From Agarophyton chilense (lineage: Eukaryota; Rhodophyta; Florideophyceae; Gracilariales; Gracilariaceae), in the NCBI GenBank assembly GCA_030374765.1, contig JARGXX010000121.1, forward strand, positions 434,001-498,000: DNA of 64,000 nucleotides, read 5' to 3'. This document shows, piece after piece, positions 63,148 through 64,000 of the stretch. The notes beneath the pieces were generated by a model that saw nothing but the letters and a program-made list of their open reading frames with translations, made no database searches and had not been told where the DNA came from. The position numbers and the translations under genes were made by a program. Position 1 is the stretch's first letter. Each line of letters begins with the position of its first letter.

Positions 63148-64000
63148 TGTAGGACAATGCCCCAAAGGGGGAAAACCTACGAAGACGTCCGGATCTTCCT
63201 CTCACGAGGTAACCGGCGCGGTAGAGCCCTCCCAGGGATCGGCGCGCAATGCCGGGTGTAAGCCGGAGCCGAACCGTCGCGACGGGCGCAGGGAGGCTGA
63301 AAGAAGCTGAGAATATCCGCGTAATGCGCTGCTTGCGTATCCTCTGAGGAGGCAAACCCCACGAGAGTGGCGAGCACGACAGGTGTCAGTGCGAGGCGCA
63401 AGAGCGGGAATTGCCCAATGAAGGGGAGGAAAAGGGAAGGAAAATGTGAACGGAGGCAAGAGAGCGAGGTTGACCACGAGTCGCAAGAGGGGACTCGGGA
63501 ATAGCCGGCACTGCCGGGTGTAGCAAACCGTATACACGGGCGGAACCACGAAAGTGGGAATAGATACCCAACACACGAAGGTTGCTTGAACGTCCAAGGG
63601 GGTTGGGTAGCCGTGCACCACGGGAAATCCCTCCGTAAGGAGTTGTATATCCGCGCAGGCGGTTTGACCCAGAGTCCAGATCTGGAAGACCAAGATCACC
63701 CTTGTTGGGGAGACTTTACTGGACCGGCGGCCGCGAGGCCGGCGGCCTAAGTACTGTAGTCACCGTAGAATACAATAAAAAAAGTCTATCCTAAATAGCT
63801 AAATGTCCGTCTAACAAAAGGGGCCAATCTGGCGGCCACGTGTCGCGCGGGCGCTGCGGCCACGTGTATGGCACCCGGTCCCGCTGGTGCATCACCGGCG
63901 TTCCGGGTGTCGCTGTGAAAGCGGATTACTCCTACTCATAACGAGGTTGCACGCCGGAGGCTCCGGAAAAAACTTAAGTCCCCAAAAACATCCCTGGAGG
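63148..64000 (-). repeat. 5' LTR of element E (cut by window edge)
   Basis: Matches 52627-53480. Compared with that copy it has a ~12-bp insertion near 63530 (TATACACGGGCGG). About 14 bp of its outer end lie beyond the window. Confidence 0.92.

Larger units (their letters stand above)
52627..64000 (-). mobile_element. Element E: near-complete Ty3/gypsy chromovirus-like element with an extra opposite-strand gene
   Basis: In element orientation (minus): 5' LTR (63148 to beyond the window), PBS, gag with zinc knuckle, protease, RT, RNase H, integrase, chromodomain, an opposite-strand gene, PPT, 3' LTR (52627-53480). The 5' LTR should end about 14 bp past 64000. LTRs look nearly identical by eye apart from scattered changes and a ~12-bp indel, so insertion is fairly recent, yet pol carries three stops and two catalytic substitutions. 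Confidence 0.93.

Overview
The window is eukaryotic, repeat-dense nuclear DNA. Most of it is LTR retrotransposons of the Ty3/gypsy type and two copies of a large DNA transposon, with a few host genes or gene fragments between them (DCP1, a MED13-like gene, a TsaD/Qri7-like fragment). AATAAA signals, spliceosomal-type splice sites and a Mediator/decapping repertoire exclude a prokaryote. The species cannot be named from sequence alone; a large, transposon-filled algal or other protist genome would fit.

Layout. 1-2003: intact 3' part of a Ty3/gypsy pol (element Z). 2004-3711: GC-rich non-coding DNA with a 56-bp tandem repeat. 3712-12257: element A, a degenerate Ty3/gypsy element with two LTRs, PBS, gag, PR-RT-RH-IN and a chromodomain remnant. 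12276-13240: a smaller related pol fragment and a decayed LTR. 13241-17350: AT-rich and almost gene-free. 17351-23134: K1, a KDZ/Plavaka-like DNA transposon with a transposase gene and a convergent second gene. 23467-24611: serine-rich repeat ORFs. 25078-29076: gene-poor, with a ~190-bp tandem repeat. 29077-33308: element B, a truncated Ty3/gypsy element on the minus strand with an extra gene on the plus strand. 34299-39500: minus-strand genes (coiled-coil protein, small acidic-tailed protein, broken MED13-like gene). 40.1-42.8 kb: DCP1 and a TsaD fragment. 43140-49083: K2, an inverted second copy of K1. 49818-50830: a ladder of splice-site-like modules repeated at ~263 bp. 51470-51990: a pol fragment. 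52627-64000 and just beyond: element E, a nearly full-length minus-strand Ty3/gypsy element with 854-bp LTRs, PBS, PPT, gag, pol, chromodomain and an opposite-strand gene.

Most interesting: elements B and E, which are clearly diverged from each other, both carry between the pol chromodomain and the 3' side of the element a homologous gene on the opposite strand (about 590 codons in E), each followed by AATAAA within about 60 bp of the stop. I do not recognise its protein. It is the best candidate here for an undescribed retrotransposon-borne function. Second are the two-gene KDZ-like transposons, whose partner protein is conserved between copies but not recognisable, and the exon/intron-like ladder upstream of the K2 transposase.
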